DNA of 16,409 nucleotides from Desulfobacterales bacterium (GCA_030616425.1 JAUWXJ010000030.1:1-16409); one strand, 5' to 3'. Counted from the stretch's first letter, positions 1 through 6,511 are shown. The notes: generated by a model not told the origin, from the letters alone. Program-made: numbers and translations.

Positions 1-126
1 CGACATCCCCTTCCTCGATAAATGCTTCGTGATCGCCGACGTCAACGTCGTCTTACCATGATCAATATGACCAATCGTCCCTACATTCACATGCGGCTTC
101 ACTCGCTCAAACTTCTTCTTCGACAT
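1..126 (-). CDS. tuf: Elongation factor Tu, N-terminal part (truncated by window edge)
   Basis: The reverse strand encodes 42 codons beginning MSKKKFERVKPHVNVGTIGH and continuing through IDHGKTTLTSAITKHLSRKG. This is the EF-Tu N-terminus with the G1/P-loop GHIDHGKT at residues 19-26. EF-Tu is the GTPase that delivers aminoacyl-tRNA to the ribosome. The ATG lies at 124-126 and is preceded by a purine-rich Shine-Dalgarno stretch (GGGAGGGCAGGAAG). The rest of the gene lies left of the window. It is the last visible member of a tRNA operon (Thr-Tyr-Gly-Thr-tuf), the same order as E. coli tufB, so it is probably co-transcribed with the tRNAs from the promoter near 880-907. A second tuf copy elsewhere in the genome is common but cannot be seen here. 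Confidence 0.97.
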   Translation of the reverse strand, partial: MSKKKFERVKPHVNVGTIGHIDHGKTTLTSAITKHLSRKGMS

Positions 127-183
127 CTTCCTGCCCTCCCTGTCTTATTCTTTGTTAAGTCCCCTGAGCCTCAGTCTTCTTTC

Positions 184-260
184 TGGAGCCCACGACCGGG
201 TTCGAACCGGTGAACCTCTTCCTTACCAAGGAAGCGCTCTACCTCCTGAGCTACGTGGGC
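184..260 (-). tRNA. tRNA-Thr (anticodon GGT)
   Basis: A 77-nt cloverleaf on the minus strand starts GCCCACG at 260, and its 3' acceptor strand CGTGGGC pairs over 7 bp. The D-arm GCTC...GAGC, the anticodon stem CTTCC/GGAAG with loop TTGGTAA (anticodon GGT at tRNA positions 34-36), and the T-arm with GGTTCGAACCC are all intact. Discriminator T and CCA are encoded at 187-184. It is the last tRNA before tuf and corresponds to thrT of the E. coli tufB operon. Confidence 0.97.
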
Positions 261-281
261 CTAATAACGAAGTGAGCTAAA

Positions 282-306
282 TATAAAATCGCGGAGCGAT
301 TTTATA
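282..306 (-). other. Perfect 11-bp hairpin between two tRNA genes (candidate RNA processing site)
   Basis: In the 48-nt spacer between tRNA-Gly and tRNA-Thr(GGT) the sequence TATAAAATCGC is followed by a 3-nt loop and its exact reverse complement GCGATTTTATA. No T-run follows on the minus strand, so it does not look like an intrinsic terminator, and a terminator here would cut off tuf. A double-stranded cleavage site or a small palindromic repeat is more likely. That role is inference. Confidence 0.6.
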
Positions 307-308
307 AA

Positions 309-385
309 TGGAGCGGGAAACGGGGCTCGAACCCGTGACCCTCAGCTTGGAAGGCTGATGCTCTAGCCAACTGAGCTATTCCCGC
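309..385 (-). tRNA. tRNA-Gly (anticodon TCC)
   Basis: A 77-nt minus-strand cloverleaf starts GCGGGAA at 385 and closes with TTCCCGC. The anticodon stem TCAGC/GCTGA carries loop CTTCCAA with anticodon TCC. The T-arm contains GGGTTCGAGCCCC, and discriminator T plus CCA are encoded at 312-309. It corresponds to glyT of the E. coli thrU-tyrU-glyT-thrT-tufB operon. Confidence 0.97.
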
Positions 386-625
386 CCTTGAACTGTCAAC
401 ACCGGCGTTTCTGCTGTATTAATCTTGCCTTAGCAAAACCCGCAAATTCTCTGCCGGTCAAGTGCGTCGAATGGCAAAGCCTTGGATTATTCTTGCAAAG
501 CCCTTTAGGTTGAGGTTACCGCTTCTCGACAAAACACAGTAAGACGAATGCAGGAAGTACATGTAGTCCACACGATGCCAAGGTGAACGCCTGGCAATCT
601 CCTACATACTACTTACTATGAGGCT
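386..625 (-). other. 240-nt spacer inside the tRNA operon, no gene recognised
   Basis: The gap between tRNA-Tyr and tRNA-Gly is far longer than the other tRNA gaps here (24 and 48 nt) and contains no convincing ORF or further tRNA. On the minus strand it includes a bulged 7-bp hairpin (TGCCAGG...CC-TTGGCA, plus positions 576-596) and two near-identical CTTTGC-containing stretches about 21 nt apart (plus positions 472-504). It lies within the presumed primary transcript. It could be a processed spacer, a small RNA, or the scar of a lost tRNA. Confidence 0.4.
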
Positions 626-710
626 TGGTGGAGGGGGGAGGATTCGAACCTCCGAAGGCATCGCCGACAGATTTACAGTCTGTTCCCTTTGACCGCTCGG
701 GAACCCCTCC
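626..710 (-). tRNA. tRNA-Tyr (anticodon GTA)
   Basis: An 85-nt class II tRNA on the minus strand has acceptor GGAGGGG (710-704) pairing with CCCCTCC. The anticodon arm AGACTGTAAATCT carries anticodon GTA. A long variable arm typical of bacterial tRNA-Tyr follows, then a T-arm with GGTTCGAATCC, discriminator A and encoded CCA at 628-626. It corresponds to tyrU in E. coli. Confidence 0.97.
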
Positions 711-734
711 ACAGGTACTTACGTCCAAGTTATT

Positions 735-810
735 TGGAGCCAGCGGAGGGACTCGAACCCCCGACCGACTGATTACAAATCAGCAGCTCTGCCAACTGAG
801 CTACGCTGGC
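735..810 (-). tRNA. tRNA-Thr (anticodon TGT)
   Basis: A 76-nt minus-strand cloverleaf starts GCCAGCG at 810 and closes with CGCTGGC. The anticodon stem CTGAT/ATCAG carries loop TTTGTAA with anticodon TGT. The T-arm is GGGGGTTCGAGTCCC, with discriminator T and CCA encoded at 738-735. It is the first tRNA of the operon and corresponds to thrU in E. coli. Its 5' end is only 16 nt downstream of the T-run of the leader hairpin. Confidence 0.97.
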
Positions 811-825
811 CCATTACAAGCTGCG

Positions 826-860
826 AAAAAATAAGACCGTCAAATAGCGTCGACGATCTT
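826..860 (-). terminator. Intrinsic-terminator-like hairpin in the tRNA/tuf operon leader
   Basis: On the minus strand AAGATCGTC (860-852), a 10-nt loop and GACGGTCTT (841-833) form a continuous 9-bp RNA stem with one U-G wobble, followed at once by ATTTTTT (832-826). That is the layout of a Rho-independent terminator. It lies between the predicted promoter (start near 873) and the first tRNA base at 810. It may therefore act as a leader attenuator, or it may end read-through transcripts from the PEBP gene upstream on the same strand. The stem is only about half GC, so its strength is uncertain. Confidence 0.5.
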
Positions 861-879
861 GCGTGACAAAATCACATTT

Positions 880-907
880 ATTATACATAAATACGGCCTA
901 ATACCAA
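880..907 (-). promoter_or_regulatory. Sigma-70-type promoter for the tRNA-tuf operon
   Basis: A perfect -10 box TATAAT lies at 885-880 and a -35-like TTGGTA at 907-902 on the minus strand, 16 nt apart. The predicted start is near 873, giving a leader of about 63 nt before tRNA-Thr(TGT). A short dyad GTGA-N5-TCAC (863-875) overlaps the predicted start. Further upstream are two near-identical 9-mers, TTGCCATTA and TTGGCATTA (minus strand, 945-937 and 929-921), with a 16-bp period. Either could bind a regulator or assist polymerase, but no known regulator site is recognised. Confidence 0.6.
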
Positions 908-1087
908 AAACTAATTTATCTAATGCCAACCGGCCTTAATGGCAACTTCTATTAGGGGGACTTTTATCATAATTTTGGGTCAAGAATGAACATCTGCCAA
1001 GTTTTTCTTTTATTTTCTCTGTTTTTCTTTCGTTAACTCTGACATTCTTCTTTTTTTCGTCTTCTATAGCTTCTCTCCATTTTCTGC

Positions 1088-1645
1088 TCAGCGACCATAA
1101 CGCCCCATGAGCTGACCCTCAGCAAGTATGTGCCCCTTTATCATCCGCATGATCTTGGCCTTGGTAGCTCCTGCTGGAATATTGGTCAATAGGTCCACTG
1201 CATAGAGCTTGAAAAAATACCGGTGAGGCCCCATTCCCCTTGGTGGACAAGGCCCACCATAGCCGATTCTGCCGAAATCGTTTTGCCCCTGTTTGGCACC
1301 GGCCAGCACAACATCTTTCTTGGGCACACCTTCTGGAATGCCTGAGGTATTCGCGGGTAGACCAAACAATACCCAGTGCACCCACGTGCCGCGGGGTGCA
1401 TCAGGATCATCACAGATCAGCACAACCTGTTTGGTGCCCTTTGGAGGGGCTGACCATGACAGGGGCGGTGAAACATCTGCCCCGTCGCAGGTGTATCTTT
1501 TTGGTATAGTATCCCCCGCCCTGAATGCCGCACTCTCGATTTGCAATTTTTTAACTTGTTCGGCCTGCGCCTTGTATTGGTTGGCTGCCGCGCAGACCAA
1601 CGTCATCAGAAATACCAAGATAATTCGAAAAAGATACCTTCCCAT
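1088..1645 (-). CDS. Secreted YbhB/YbcL-type PEBP family protein
   Basis: This 185-residue protein belongs to the phosphatidylethanolamine-binding (Raf kinase inhibitor-like) family. Family signatures in order are CDGADVSPPLSW, the ligand-pocket stretch DDPDAPRGTWVHWVLFGLPA, and GGPCPPRGMGPHRYFF. The N-terminus (MGRYLFRIILVFLMTLVC...) is a Sec-type signal peptide, probably cut near AQA-E, so the protein should be periplasmic. I chose the ATG at 1645 because GGGAGGGGAG sits 5 nt upstream and the signal peptide then starts correctly. An in-frame ATG at 1762 would add 39 residues with no family similarity. The cellular role of bacterial PEBP proteins is poorly known. It stands 138 nt downstream of comEC and may have its own weak promoter. 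After its stop lies a purine-rich stretch of about 90 nt, then the tRNA promoter. Confidence 0.88.
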   Translation of the reverse strand: MGRYLFRIILVFLMTLVCAAANQYKAQAEQVKKLQIESAAFRAGDTIPKRYTCDGADVSPPLSWSAPPKGTKQVVLICDDPDAPRGTWVHWVLFGLPANTSGIPEGVPKKDVVLAGAKQGQNDFGRIGYGGPCPPRGMGPHRYFFKLYAVDLLTNIPAGATKAKIMRMIKGHILAEGQLMGRYGR

Positions 1646-1783
1646 CGACTCTCCCCTCCCATCAAACCTATGAGTAAATGGTAACAAAGAACGTGTATAT
1701 TCGCACAATAGCCAAAACAACCTCTTGATGCAACCTGTCATCCGCCCCACCTGATCTGACATCGACCTCCGCGCTGTATATGA

Positions 1784-4231
1784 TCACAAAAGGAAAGGCT
1801 TTACGTGTATGCCTGTAGCGTCTGTGGTTATGGTGATGGCGCCCTGACGATCAGTACGGAATATGTCACATCCCCGAGCCTGATACCGCTCGATAGTCTT
1901 TTTATGTGGAAACCCGAATATGTTCTTCCATCCTGATGATATGACACCTATGTCAGGCTCAACGCATTTCAGAAACCCGGGGGTGCTCGAGCTCTGGCTC
2001 CCGTGGTGAGGGACCAAGAGTACGTTGCTCTTAAGGGTTTTGCAGGCCTGGGCTGTAAGCTCCTTTTCTGCCTCAGCCTGAATGTCTCCAGGCAGAAGAA
2101 ATGATACGTTTCTAAAGGAAGCCTTTACCACAAGAGAATTATTATTTCGCGTGCGCCAGCCATCCACGGCTTTCCGCTCCAAGAAATCCAAAGGAGGATA
2201 AAGCACCTGAAATCGAACCCCGTTGATCATTCGCGGTATGACAAGGTCTTTTGGTCCAACCACACGGATATCCTTTTCTGAGACGATTTCTAGAAATTCC
2301 CGGTAGGGCCCAGTTTCTACATGCTCTTGGTTCATCCATACCTCCCGGACGTTGAAGTGCTGGGCAATAAACAACAACCCGTTTAGATGGTCCGGGTCGG
2401 GATGAGAAAGTACAATAATCTCCACGGTCGCAATTTTTCTTTTCCATAAGAACGGCCCGACCACGCGAGCCCCCACATCAAAACGATTTCCGTAAAAACC
2501 TCCCCCATCTATCAGTATACATGGACCTCCTGGGAGTTCCATGAGAGTAGAACTCCCTTGCCCTACATCGATGGCTGTCATCCTCAGCTCACTACGGCCA
2601 TACCGCTCGCTGACCCAATAGCTCACATCTGCTAAGACAACAAGGCATAGGCCGATCAGCAGGGGCCTCACCCCGCGTAACCGCCTCCAGCTAAGAAGGG
2701 CCCATGCAAGGGCATAGTAAAGGCCAACCTCGATCAAGGTGGGGGTGACGGTTCTAAAGCCAGCAATCGGCCATTTTGAAAAAAAGATAGCTAAGCCCAG
2801 GCCTCCTTCCAAGACCACTGTTGCCCCTTTCATGATCAACAAGGCTATGCCTGGAGCAACAGGCAAAAACAAAACAGCCAGTAGCCCGAGTGGCACGACC
2901 ACGAATCCAATCACAGGCACCATAAAGCAATTGGTCAAGACTCCGATGAATGATCCCTGATTGAAATAATACAGGGTTATAGGAAGAGTACCCAGGATAG
3001 CTGCCGCGGAAACAAGCAAGAAAAGGACCAGCCGCTTGCAGAGTGTGGACGGGCTGCTCCTGAGTTGAATGACAAAGGAAATGTGCCCGAAGGTGTAGAG
3101 GATTGCAAACACGGCGGTAAATGAAAGCTGAAATGAGATTTCGAACAGGGCCGTGGGATTTATGATCAGGATCACAAGGGCTGCTAAAGCCAGCGTGTTT
3201 ATAGCGTCTCTTTCCTGCTCAAGTAGCAAGGCCATCAAAAAGATCATAACCATGATCACAGCTCGCTGGGTGGACGGGGACATGCCAGCCAGAAAACCAT
3301 AAAATAAGACCGGGACTATACTCAGCAGGGCAGCACCCTTTGTGGGCCAGGCAGCCAACAGAACCCTCCGGGATCGCGCGAGGATAAATCGAAAGCCAAA
3401 AAAGGCAAGGGTTGCCACTGTACCGATGTGGAGCCCTGAAATGGCCAGAAGGTGGGCAATTCCGATCCTATTGAAAACGTCTCTGATATTCCGAGAGATC
3501 TCGCTTCGATCCCCTATAAGGAGTGCCTTTATAATTCCCCTCACCTCTTCGGGATCTTCTGAGGTAGCCCTGTGGATCAGGCGCGATACGGCCTCCCTCG
3601 AGCGGTCTATGGCCTGACGAAATCGATACCCCTTCCCGGGGCCTAGCCGGATAACAAAGCCCTTCTTTGAAACAGATGCAGATGCCCATACCCCTCGAAA
3701 GGCCAGATATCTTCGGTAGTTAAAACCACCCGGGTTGTTGAAGTTGCGGATATCTCTAAGCTTTGCAAGACACGCCACCCGGTCCCCTAAGCGCAGACCG
3801 GTAACCTGCTCCCGGATTGTCACCCGGACTGCACCTCTTACCTTATAAAAAAGGTCTTTCCTTGCCAGGGATTCTGTTTTCAGTATGAAGCGCGTCCGGT
3901 CAGGGAATCGTTCTGGATGGCTGTCTAATGTACCTATTATGTGCCACGGCCTGTCATCAATAAAACGGGATATGTGGTTTGCCGGAAGTCGTGCTGAGCT
4001 CCAGCCCTGCACGATCCAGTAGCCGATGGCAAAGAAAAGTAGAAGTGGAAGTAAGGAGACCTTTTGTCCCTTCCAGGCAAAAACAAGGGAGAACAGGAAG
4101 AGAAAGACAACAGCAAAAGATATGCCGGAAAGGTTGGGCAGCCAAACGCCCAAGACAATTCCGGTCATGAGGGCCAACAACAGGGGAATCAGCGGCCTGG
4201 CATAGACCTGTGACGATTCACAAGCTCGCAT
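1784..4231 (-). CDS. comEC: ComEC/Rec2 family DNA internalisation protein
   Basis: The 815-residue polytopic inner-membrane protein has the full ComEC layout. An N-terminal pair of membrane helices (about 12-75) is followed by an OB-like DUF4131 region (about 90-195). Next comes the Competence domain with the AHLLAISGLHIG motif (about 259-270) and many further membrane helices to about 540. A C-terminal metallo-beta-lactamase-like domain has DVGQGSS (about 555), LIDGGG, the metal motif SHPDPDHLNG (about 609-618) and VPHHGSQSSS. ComEC forms the channel that moves single-stranded DNA into the cytoplasm during natural transformation. Isolated comEC-like genes are also common in bacteria not known to be competent. 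No other competence gene is nearby. The ATG at 4231 has no strong Shine-Dalgarno sequence. A pair of 10-bp direct repeats lies just upstream of it. Confidence 0.93.
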   Translation of the reverse strand: MRACESSQVYARPLIPLLLALMTGIVLGVWLPNLSGISFAVVFLFLFSLVFAWKGQKVSLLPLLLFFAIGYWIVQGWSSARLPANHISRFIDDRPWHIIGTLDSHPERFPDRTRFILKTESLARKDLFYKVRGAVRVTIREQVTGLRLGDRVACLAKLRDIRNFNNPGGFNYRRYLAFRGVWASASVSKKGFVIRLGPGKGYRFRQAIDRSREAVSRLIHRATSEDPEEVRGIIKALLIGDRSEISRNIRDVFNRIGIAHLLAISGLHIGTVATLAFFGFRFILARSRRVLLAAWPTKGAALLSIVPVLFYGFLAGMSPSTQRAVIMVMIFLMALLLEQERDAINTLALAALVILIINPTALFEISFQLSFTAVFAILYTFGHISFVIQLRSSPSTLCKRLVLFLLVSAAAILGTLPITLYYFNQGSFIGVLTNCFMVPVIGFVVVPLGLLAVLFLPVAPGIALLIMKGATVVLEGGLGLAIFFSKWPIAGFRTVTPTLIEVGLYYALAWALLSWRRLRGVRPLLIGLCLVVLADVSYWVSERYGRSELRMTAIDVGQGSSTLMELPGGPCILIDGGGFYGNRFDVGARVVGPFLWKRKIATVEIIVLSHPDPDHLNGLLFIAQHFNVREVWMNQEHVETGPYREFLEIVSEKDIRVVGPKDLVIPRMINGVRFQVLYPPLDFLERKAVDGWRTRNNNSLVVKASFRNVSFLLPGDIQAEAEKELTAQACKTLKSNVLLVPHHGSQSSSTPGFLKCVEPDIGVISSGWKNIFGFPHKKTIERYQARGCDIFRTDRQGAITITTDATGIHVKPFLL

Positions 4232-4241
4232 GTTGGTTCAA

Positions 4242-4268
4242 CCGGTTTAGCCCGTTTGCCGGTTTAGC
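4242..4268 (-). repeat. Two 10-bp direct repeats just upstream of comEC
   Basis: On the minus strand GCTAAACCGG occurs twice (4268-4259 and 4251-4242), separated by CAAACGG, a period of 17 bp. The nearer copy ends 10 nt from the comEC ATG. The block is framed by a TTCAAC/GTTGAA inverted pair on the plus strand. It could be an operator or a small tandem duplication. No known binding-site family is recognised. Confidence 0.55.
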
Positions 4269-4301
4269 AGTTGAATAAGTAAAAACCGTAAGGGCAGAAG
4301 G

Positions 4302-4344
4302 GGCTGTTGCCCAAACATAAATTCCTTTGAGCAGTCATTAAACG
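4302..4344 (-). repeat. Dispersed hairpin repeat, copy A (between murA and comEC)
   Basis: This stretch of about 43 nt matches 16169-16212 at all but about three positions plus one single-base indel. Its core is an imperfect hairpin: GCTCAAA, a 10-nt loop, then TTTGGGC on the minus strand (the last pairs include a wobble). It begins 7 nt after the murA stop and lies 70 nt before the comEC start. There is no T-run, so an intrinsic terminator is unlikely. Confidence 0.65.
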
Positions 4345-4350
4345 GACAAA

Positions 4351-5604
4351 CTAGGCCGGAGCCCGCCACAAGTGTCCACCAAGTTGAGCCAACTTCTTCT
4401 CAATAGACTCATACCCCCGGTCTATGTGATAAACCCGAGAAACCTCGGTAGTCCCCTCTGCAGCCAGGCCTGCTAAGATGAGCGAAGCGCTCGCCCTCAG
4501 GTCAGTCGCCATAACAGGTGCCGCGGTCAAGCGTCCGCCACCCCTGACCACAGCGGTGTTGCCGGAGATTGCAATGTCTGCGCCCATACGCTTAAGCTCA
4601 CTTACATGAATAAACCGATTTTCAAAGATGGTCTCAGAGATCACACTCAAACCGTTGGCCAGACACATCAGTACCATAAACTGGGCCTGCATATCGGTGG
4701 GAAACCCGGGATAGGGAAGGGTCTTAACATCCACGCTGGAAATCATTTCCGTGCCTACTATGCGAAGACCGTCTGCTTCTTGGTCGACTCTTATGCCTGC
4801 CTGTTGGAGTTTGTTGATCATGGCACCAAGATGACTGGGTTCACAGCCCACAACCTTAATATTGCCACGGGTTACTCCTGCGGCAACCATGAAGGTGCCG
4901 GCCTCTATCCGATCGGGTATGATGCTAAAAGAAGTCGGTTTTAGGGCCTCAACCCCTTTTATTGTGATGACTGGTGTACCAGCGCCGGTGATCTGGGCAC
5001 CCATCCTATTCAAGGTCTCTGCCAATGCCACCACCTCGGGCTCACGAGCTGCATTTCTCAAGGTGGTGACCCCCTCGGCGAGCGCAGCCGCCATTATAAG
5101 GTTTTCCGTCCCGGTTACTGTCACAATGTCAAAATAGACCACTGCTCCCTTTAGCGAGCGGGCCTGGGCCTCGATATAGCCGTGCTCTAGTGAGATCTGA
5201 GCCCCAAGCTCTTCCAACCCCTTGAGGTGGAGGTTAATGGGACGAGCACCAATGGCGCACCCTCCCGGCAGAGAAACCCGAGCGCGTCCAAGACGGGCTA
5301 ACAGTGGCCCCAGAACGAGGACCGAGGCACGCATGGTTCGGACCAGATCATAAGGGGCCTCATAGCTATTCAGCCCACTAGCATCCACCTTTACCACGCT
5401 TCCGCTGGTCTCGACCTTGCCTCCTAGATCAATGAGCAACCTCTTGATCGTTCTGATATCCTTAAGATCGGGCACATTATCAAAGGTATTCCAACCCTCG
5501 GTAAGGAGAGCGGAAACCAGTATTGGAAGAGCCGCGTTTTTCGCCCCGCTGATGGCCACCGTACCTTCTAAGCGGGAGCCACCCTCAATCACGATTTTTT
5601 CCAT
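4351..5604 (-). CDS. murA: UDP-N-acetylglucosamine 1-carboxyvinyltransferase
   Basis: MurA transfers enolpyruvate from PEP to UDP-GlcNAc, the first committed step of peptidoglycan synthesis, in the cytoplasm. The 417-residue length is typical. The N-terminal motif SGAKNAALP holds the substrate-binding K22 and N23. The loop LPGGCAIGARP carries the catalytic Cys at about position 116, the residue attacked by fosfomycin. Downstream motifs GTENLIMAAALAEG, DRIEAGTFM and PGFPTDMQAQF are all intact, so the enzyme should be active. Its ATG overlaps the stop of the upstream LolA-like gene by one base (TAATG), which indicates translational coupling. It stops 119 nt before comEC. Confidence 0.98.
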   Translation of the reverse strand: MEKIVIEGGSRLEGTVAISGAKNAALPILVSALLTEGWNTFDNVPDLKDIRTIKRLLIDLGGKVETSGSVVKVDASGLNSYEAPYDLVRTMRASVLVLGPLLARLGRARVSLPGGCAIGARPINLHLKGLEELGAQISLEHGYIEAQARSLKGAVVYFDIVTVTGTENLIMAAALAEGVTTLRNAAREPEVVALAETLNRMGAQITGAGTPVITIKGVEALKPTSFSIIPDRIEAGTFMVAAGVTRGNIKVVGCEPSHLGAMINKLQQAGIRVDQEADGLRIVGTEMISSVDVKTLPYPGFPTDMQAQFMVLMCLANGLSVISETIFENRFIHVSELKRMGADIAISGNTAVVRGGGRLTAAPVMATDLRASASLILAGLAAEGTTEVSRVYHIDRGYESIEKKLAQLGGHLWRAPA

Positions 5605-6455
5605 TATTCAAAGGCCTTTGAAAAATCTTTAATGGTCTTCTTGACCTCATCCAGTTCGGATGCAGGTGAAGGTGTTGGTTGAACAGAAGCAATCGGCTGG
5701 TACACTGTCTTGAGATAAGCAATGTCGAATACTTCGTCGGATAACTCTGAATTAACTCTGGAAGCCTTTAACACATACATCTTAGCGAGCCGGCCATTCT
5801 GAAAAAAGAGTATGCGGGCTGGATACCACCTCTTCTTGTCCAACTGCGTGTAGTCCGTATACTCGATCTCCTCTGAAGGTACATCACTGCCACCACTACC
5901 TTTTACAATGAATCTAATCGGCCTGAAGGTGTTCTTTTCAATCCAAACCTGTGGCACAGATTCATCAGGGTATTTGGCCCCAATGACATAGGCGACCCTG
6001 TCCTTGTACCTTCCAAAGCTTACTATATCAAGATTGACATCCAGTTGCGAAAGCCGCTCAATCAAAAGCTCTACCTGTCGATACAACAAAAGATCTTTGA
6101 AGTGGTCGAATGGGTTTTCTGTTTCCGCAATAATCTTGCCATTCACGACAAATATGGCACCCTCAGGGCCAACCACCCGAACCTGCTCGCCCGCTGGTGC
6201 GCTCACTTCACACCTGAACCGATCCGGATACCGGTAGTAGAGGGTTTCATCCAGTTCCCGCATCCCCCCTTCAAGGGCAGGGTCATAAATGACCGTCTTT
6301 TGCAACACCACAAGGGTGCGAGCGGAACCAAACTGTTCAATCATATAGCTCAAGATCTGTTTTGCTGGCAGAACATAAGAATGGCTGGCCACAGCTAAGC
6401 CGATTAAACCGATGACGATGAATACACAAAGAAGGTATGACGCACGAGGCTTCAT
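5604..6455 (-). CDS. LolA-like periplasmic protein (outer-membrane lipoprotein-sorting fold), function unproven
   Basis: The 283-residue protein has a clear signal peptide: KPR, then a hydrophobic run YLLCVFIVIGLIGLAVA, with cleavage near VAS. The body has the pattern of the LolA/LolB-like half-barrel: alternating beta-strand stretches such as DETLYYRYPDRFRCEV and IWVEK-like QVWIEKNTFRPIRFIV, then YTDYTQLDKKRWYPARILFF. The C-terminus is proline-rich (QPTPSPASELDE) followed by a charged helix. Such proteins bind lipoprotein acyl chains or other lipids in the periplasm. This one is longer than E. coli LolA and diverged, so a dedicated lipid-handling role is possible. It is coupled to murA by TAATG. 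A candidate promoter (6463-6490) would put the transcript start next to the ATG, and no Shine-Dalgarno sequence is visible. Confidence 0.72.
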   Translation of the reverse strand: MKPRASYLLCVFIVIGLIGLAVASHSYVLPAKQILSYMIEQFGSARTLVVLQKTVIYDPALEGGMRELDETLYYRYPDRFRCEVSAPAGEQVRVVGPEGAIFVVNGKIIAETENPFDHFKDLLLYRQVELLIERLSQLDVNLDIVSFGRYKDRVAYVIGAKYPDESVPQVWIEKNTFRPIRFIVKGSGGSDVPSEEIEYTDYTQLDKKRWYPARILFFQNGRLAKMYVLKASRVNSELSDEVFDIAYLKTVYQPIASVQPTPSPASELDEVKKTIKDFSKAFE

Positions 6456-6462
6456 GGAGATG

Positions 6463-6490
6463 GTATAACAAAGCCTGCTCGTCTTTTCAA
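6463..6490 (-). promoter_or_regulatory. Candidate promoter for the LolA-like/murA operon
   Basis: On the minus strand TTGAAA (6490-6485) and TTATAC (6468-6463) are separated by 16 nt. The expected start is at about 6456, directly before the ATG at 6455, so the mRNA would be leaderless or nearly so. The absence of a Shine-Dalgarno sequence before this ATG agrees with that. The hexamers are imperfect, so confidence is moderate. Confidence 0.45.
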
Positions 6491-6511
6491 TTAGATTTGG
6501 ATGTCCACAAC

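Noticed and set aside
813..818. TGTAAT (5 of 6 matches to a -10 box) directly before the first tRNA
   Set aside because: It would start transcription inside the tRNA acceptor stem and lacks a -35. It cannot give a functional tRNA.
625..834. Plus-strand open frame of 69 codons
   Set aside because: It lies entirely across tRNA-Tyr and tRNA-Thr on the opposite strand and has no ribosome-binding site. It is the usual spurious tRNA-overlapping frame.
1033..1080. Minus-strand 15-codon frame MERSYRRRKKEECQS just after the PEBP stop
   Set aside because: It is very short, has no Shine-Dalgarno sequence and is fully explained by the purine-rich low-complexity stretch.
990..1087. Pyrimidine-rich tract on the plus strand
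   Set aside because: No stable hairpin precedes a T-run on either strand in the right order, so a terminator could not be supported. It is probably just compositional bias.
1646..1762. Longer N-terminal form of the PEBP protein
   Set aside because: The extra 39 residues precede a complete signal peptide and a strong ribosome-binding site at 1651-1660, so the ATG at 1645 is preferred.
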